DNA from: Deinococcus yavapaiensis KR-236
GTDB lineage: Bacteria; Deinococcota; Deinococci; Deinococcales; Deinococcaceae
Direction: 5' to 3'
NCBI RefSeq assembly: GCF_003217515.1
Contig: NZ_QJSX01000002.1
Coordinates: 21,242-85,241 of the forward strand
Length of the DNA stretch: 64,000 bases
Position 1 is the first letter of the stretch. Each line of letters begins with the position of its first letter. A model generated the notes under the pieces. It searched no databases and had not been told where the DNA came from. It saw only the letters and a program-made list of their open reading frames with translations. Both the position numbers and the translations under genes were made by a program. Shown here piece by piece: positions 61,702 through 64,000 of the stretch.

Positions 61702-62316
61702 TCAAAGCTGCGCCATCAGATCCGCCACCCGCTCCTTCAAGTCTCCGCGCGCTTGCGGCGCGCCAAGCTGATGCAGCCCGCCGTGGTAAGCGTCCGGATC
61801 GCCGAACAAGCGGCTGAGCAACTCGAACTCGTGCTTCGAACGCAAGCTCGCGTCGTCGCGGAACATCGTGATGTACGTGTCCTGGAATTGCCAATCGCTG
61901 AGTTCGCCGTTCAGATAGCGGCGCATGAGGAGCTTGTACGGCTCGACGTTCGTCGCGACGCCGCCCGCCTCCGCGTCGAGAGGCGGCACGTGCGCCTCGA
62001 ACGCCGGCGCGAGCGCTTCGGGCGTGATGTCCCAGTTGTCCACGTCGAACACGTTCTCGCCGTTCTTGAAGAGGATGAACTGCGGCGAGTGGTGAACGAT
62101 GCTCGTTCGCTGCGCGACGTGGTTGCTCGCCGGACGCCAGTCGACGACGCGAATGAAGCCGACGGGAAGTTCGTAGCGCTTCAGGAACGTTTCCAAGACG
62201 CTGAATCCCTGCATCGTCTTGTGGCACGTGCCCGCCTTGAAGATCGCGCTCGTCGGGTGTTCGGTGAGAAAGGAATCGACTTCTTCGGGCGTCGTAAGGG
62301 GAATCAGCTGAGCCAT
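61702..62316 (-). CDS. bacilliredoxin-like (YtxJ/BrxC family) protein with C-terminal extension
   Basis: 204 residues. Residues 1-~110 match the thioredoxin-fold YtxJ family: FKAGTCHKT with a single Cys31, then RVVDWRPASNHVA and HSPQFILFKNGENVFDVDNWDIT. BrxC removes bacillithiol from proteins as a monothiol redox enzyme. The remaining ~95 residues are a helical extension (RRYLNGELSDWQFQDTY, HEFELLSRLFGDPDAYHG) not typical of the family. ATG 62316 lies 6 nt after a TAAGCT box that overlaps the upstream stop. Confidence 0.75.
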   Translation of the reverse strand: MAQLIPLTTPEEVDSFLTEHPTSAIFKAGTCHKTMQGFSVLETFLKRYELPVGFIRVVDWRPASNHVAQRTSIVHHSPQFILFKNGENVFDVDNWDITPEALAPAFEAHVPPLDAEAGGVATNVEPYKLLMRRYLNGELSDWQFQDTYITMFRDDASLRSKHEFELLSRLFGDPDAYHGGLHQLGAPQARGDLKERVADLMAQL

Positions 62317-62322
62317 GCCGTG

Positions 62323-62328
62323 AGCTTA
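62323..62328 (-). promoter_or_regulatory. -10 box of leaderless promoter
   Basis: TAAGCT on the minus strand, 6 nt before ATG 62316, overlapping the stop codon of the methyltransferase gene. Confidence 0.45.
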
Positions 62329-63294
62329 ACGCGCCTTGGCGTCGGCGGCGGTGACTTCGAACACCAGCACCTTGAGATGCGCCGCGTTCGGATAGTCCAC
62401 GCCCGCTCCGAACCGCGCTTCCAACACCGCTTCGCCGAGTGCCTGGCGCACGGTTCGCTCGAAATCGCGCTCGCTCACGCCCGCGTGATTCGTGCACGCC
62501 ACGATTCGCCCTCCGGGCGAGACGACGCGGCGCGCGAGCGTCACGAGCTCGCCGTAATCGCGTTCGGACCGCCACACGCGGCCCTCGTTTCGCGCGAAGC
62601 TCGGCGGATCGAGGATCACGGTGTCGAACAGTTGCTCGCGCTTGGCGAAGCGGCTCAGCCAGTCGAACACGTCTCCGAAGATGAAGTCCTCGTCGGGCGC
62701 GTCCAAGCCCGACAAGGCGTAATTCTCCTGACCCCACGCGAGGACTTTGCGCGACGCGTCGACGTTCTTCACGCCGTCCGCGTCCCCGAGCTTCGCCGCG
62801 ACGCCGAAGCCGCAGGTGTACGCGAAGGTGTTCAGCACTCGGCCCGCCGCGTGACTCGCCAGCCAAGCGCGAGTCGGCCGCATGTCGGAGAACAAGCCGA
62901 TTGACAGGTCCGCGCCCGGTCGAATCAGGAAGGGCACGCCTTCCTCCAGCGCCGTCACCTCCTCCAGCGCCTCGCCCCAAATCGGCTCGGAAGGGGAGAG
63001 CGCGTCACGCTCGGAGTTCGCCACCTTCGCCGCCTCCTGCGGACGGCGCTTCACGTAGACCGCCGTGAGGCCGAGCCCCTCTGCGCACGCCGCCGCCAGC
63101 GTCGTCTCGGCGCTCGGCGAGAACTCGCTGTAGAGGCTCAGCACGCCGACTTCCCCGGCACGCTCGAGCGTGAAGGTCCCTCCCGTTTCCGTGAGGTGCG
63201 CGGCGCGGTAGAAGGTCGTGCCTTCACTTGGCAGGAAGTCGCGCCGCGCTTGCAAGCGGCGCAGAAACGAAACGAGATCGGCGCGAGACGTCAC
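62326..63294 (-). CDS. class I SAM-dependent rRNA methyltransferase (RlmI-like)
   Basis: 322 residues. The catalytic core has GRVLNTFAYTCGFGVAA (motif I), the later D-P-P-S-F motif IV (ILDPPSFARNEG) and GGRIVACTNH. RlmI/RlmK-type enzymes methylate 23S rRNA cytosine or guanine. The N-terminal PUA-like half looks shortened. GTG 63294 lies 7 nt after TAGACT. Confidence 0.85.
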   Translation of the reverse strand: MTSRADLVSFLRRLQARRDFLPSEGTTFYRAAHLTETGGTFTLERAGEVGVLSLYSEFSPSAETTLAAACAEGLGLTAVYVKRRPQEAAKVANSERDALSPSEPIWGEALEEVTALEEGVPFLIRPGADLSIGLFSDMRPTRAWLASHAAGRVLNTFAYTCGFGVAAKLGDADGVKNVDASRKVLAWGQENYALSGLDAPDEDFIFGDVFDWLSRFAKREQLFDTVILDPPSFARNEGRVWRSERDYGELVTLARRVVSPGGRIVACTNHAGVSERDFERTVRQALGEAVLEARFGAGVDYPNAAHLKVLVFEVTAADAKAR

Positions 63295-63301
63295 GCCGAC
63301 C

Positions 63302-63307
63302 AGTCTA
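63302..63307 (-). promoter_or_regulatory. -10 box of leaderless promoter
   Basis: TAGACT on the minus strand, 7 nt before GTG 63294. Confidence 0.5.
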
Positions 63308-63318
63308 GAGCGAACTTG

Positions 63319-63540
63319 CTATTCGCCGCCGCATCCACCGCCGTCCGAGCCGCCTCCGTCGGAACTCGACGTGTCGCAACCGTCGCTTCCCGTCGCGTCG
63401 GACCAGCCCGTGTCGATGACGCCGTCCGAGCCGCTCGAGGCGTACAGGCGCCGCCTCACGCGGCGTCCGCGTCGGTCGACGCGCGAGGACAAGAACGCGA
63501 CGAGAGCTACGAAGACGAGAACCATTCCCAAGACTTCCAT
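63319..63540 (-). CDS. small membrane protein with Gly/Ser/Cys-rich tail
   Basis: 73 residues from ATG 63540, with AGGAGG 7 nt upstream. One membrane helix (about 2-17, EVLGMVLVFVALVAFL), an Arg-rich stretch, and a tail ending in CDTSSSDGGGSDGGGCGGE. Similar Gly/Cys-rich tails occur on small bacterial envelope proteins, but I recognise no family. Confidence 0.65.
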   Translation of the reverse strand: MEVLGMVLVFVALVAFLSSRVDRRGRRVRRRLYASSGSDGVIDTGWSDATGSDGCDTSSSDGGGSDGGGCGGE

Positions 63541-63688
63541 GCGCGACCTCCTGAGCCGAGAGAGCGGGGAGCCGATCGTGTGGTCGTACGCTCGTTATGG
63601 CCGCCTCGTGTCATACCCGTGTCAGCCCCGCGTCGAAAGGCCGCCGCCTTCGATCCCGGCGATGCCTTCGTGACGGGACCGCGTTCGT

Positions 63689-64000
63689 TCAGGACGTGAC
63701 GAGATCGGACGTGCCGACACTGCGCGCCCACCCCTCGAAGGCTTGCAGGCCTCGCGCGTACATCAGCGGACGCTTCTCGCGCTTGCCGAGCTTCTTGCGG
63801 CCTTCCACCGTGAAGTCGGGAACGAGCGCCCAGTTCGTGTTCATCGGCTGGAAGTTCTTGGGATTCGCGGACGCGAGGTAGCGCACGAGGCCGCCCAGCA
63901 TCGACTCGGCGGGCGGCGTGAGAGGTTCTTGGCCTCGCGCGAGGCGAGCGGCGTTGAATCCTGCCAGCCAACCTGTCGCCGCGCTTTCCAGGTAGCCTTC
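63689..64000 (-). CDS. trmFO: TrmFO, 3' end only (5' end beyond the window)
   Basis: The last ~103 codons of the folate/FAD-dependent tRNA (uracil-54-C5)-methyltransferase, running off the right edge. Visible are the tail ESAATGWLAGFNAARLARG, then NPKNFQPMNTNWALVPDF and the closing GRKKLGKREKRPLMYARGLQAFEGW, which match the TrmFO C-terminus. It makes T54 in tRNA using methylene-THF. Confidence 0.9.
   Translation of the reverse strand, partial: EGYLESAATGWLAGFNAARLARGQEPLTPPAESMLGGLVRYLASANPKNFQPMNTNWALVPDFTVEGRKKLGKREKRPLMYARGLQAFEGWARSVGTSDLVTS

Overview
The window is 64 kb of GC-rich, gene-dense bacterial chromosome that looks like Deinococcus or a close relative. The evidence is: many genes with a TANNNT box 5-9 nt in front of the start codon (the leaderless-mRNA promoter layout common in Deinococcus), a bacilliredoxin-like gene, a CdaA/CdaR pair, TrmFO, and gene families typical of Deinococcota. 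The genus call is an inference, because no rRNA or marker search was possible. I found no tRNA, rRNA, CRISPR array, insertion sequence or prophage.

Region 1 (1-9.4 kb) is a surface/export region. It holds the 3' end of a protein built from near-identical He_PIG (Ig-like) repeats, then a 53-codon gene with the look of a lasso-type RiPP precursor, closed by a strong terminator. Next come a mannose-1-phosphate guanylyltransferase and, convergent to it, a minus-strand run: DUF1616-like protein, CPBP protease, secreted protein, TPR protein, O-antigen-ligase-like protein and two GT4 glycosyltransferases. This run appears to make or attach an exopolysaccharide or glycan.

Region 2 (9.6-31.7 kb) is mixed housekeeping and accessory genes: aquaporin, methyltransferase, HTH regulator, two MFS transporters, a stalk-domain protein with its partner, two GNATs, a DUF4118/PAS histidine kinase, ankyrin and macro-domain proteins, a LysE exporter, a secreted pullulanase with three CBM41 domains, a phosphodiester glycosidase, a YqhA-like protein, YgfZ and an acyltransferase.

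Region 3 (31.7-41.4 kb) contains def-fmt, cdaA-cdaR, an unrecognised protein divergent from cdaA, and a minus-strand operon of roadblock-type and coiled-coil proteins ending in tsaE.

Region 4 (41.4-57 kb) has an alpha-oxoamine synthase (kbl-like), UspA, a MarR regulator with a clear operator driving an EmrB-type exporter, a small unrecognised gene in a mostly empty 1.1 kb, an APH-like protein, a stalk-domain protein, XRE, MarC, HNH, cyclophilin and threonine aldolase, a second CPBP protease, YkvA and a three-gene ABC-2 exporter.

Region 5 (57-64 kb) has a delta-60-repeat lipoprotein, a second signalling operon (DUF4388-like protein, small helical protein, HAMP membrane protein), a bacilliredoxin-like protein, an RlmI-type methyltransferase, a small membrane protein and the 3' end of trmFO.

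Many neighbouring genes overlap by exactly 4 nt (ATGA, GTGA or TTGA), so operons are tightly coupled. Convergent pairs are often separated by long GC-rich hairpins. The best candidates for something new are the RiPP-like precursor near 1.4 kb and the two signalling operons at 36.6-41.4 kb and 58.8-61.5 kb.
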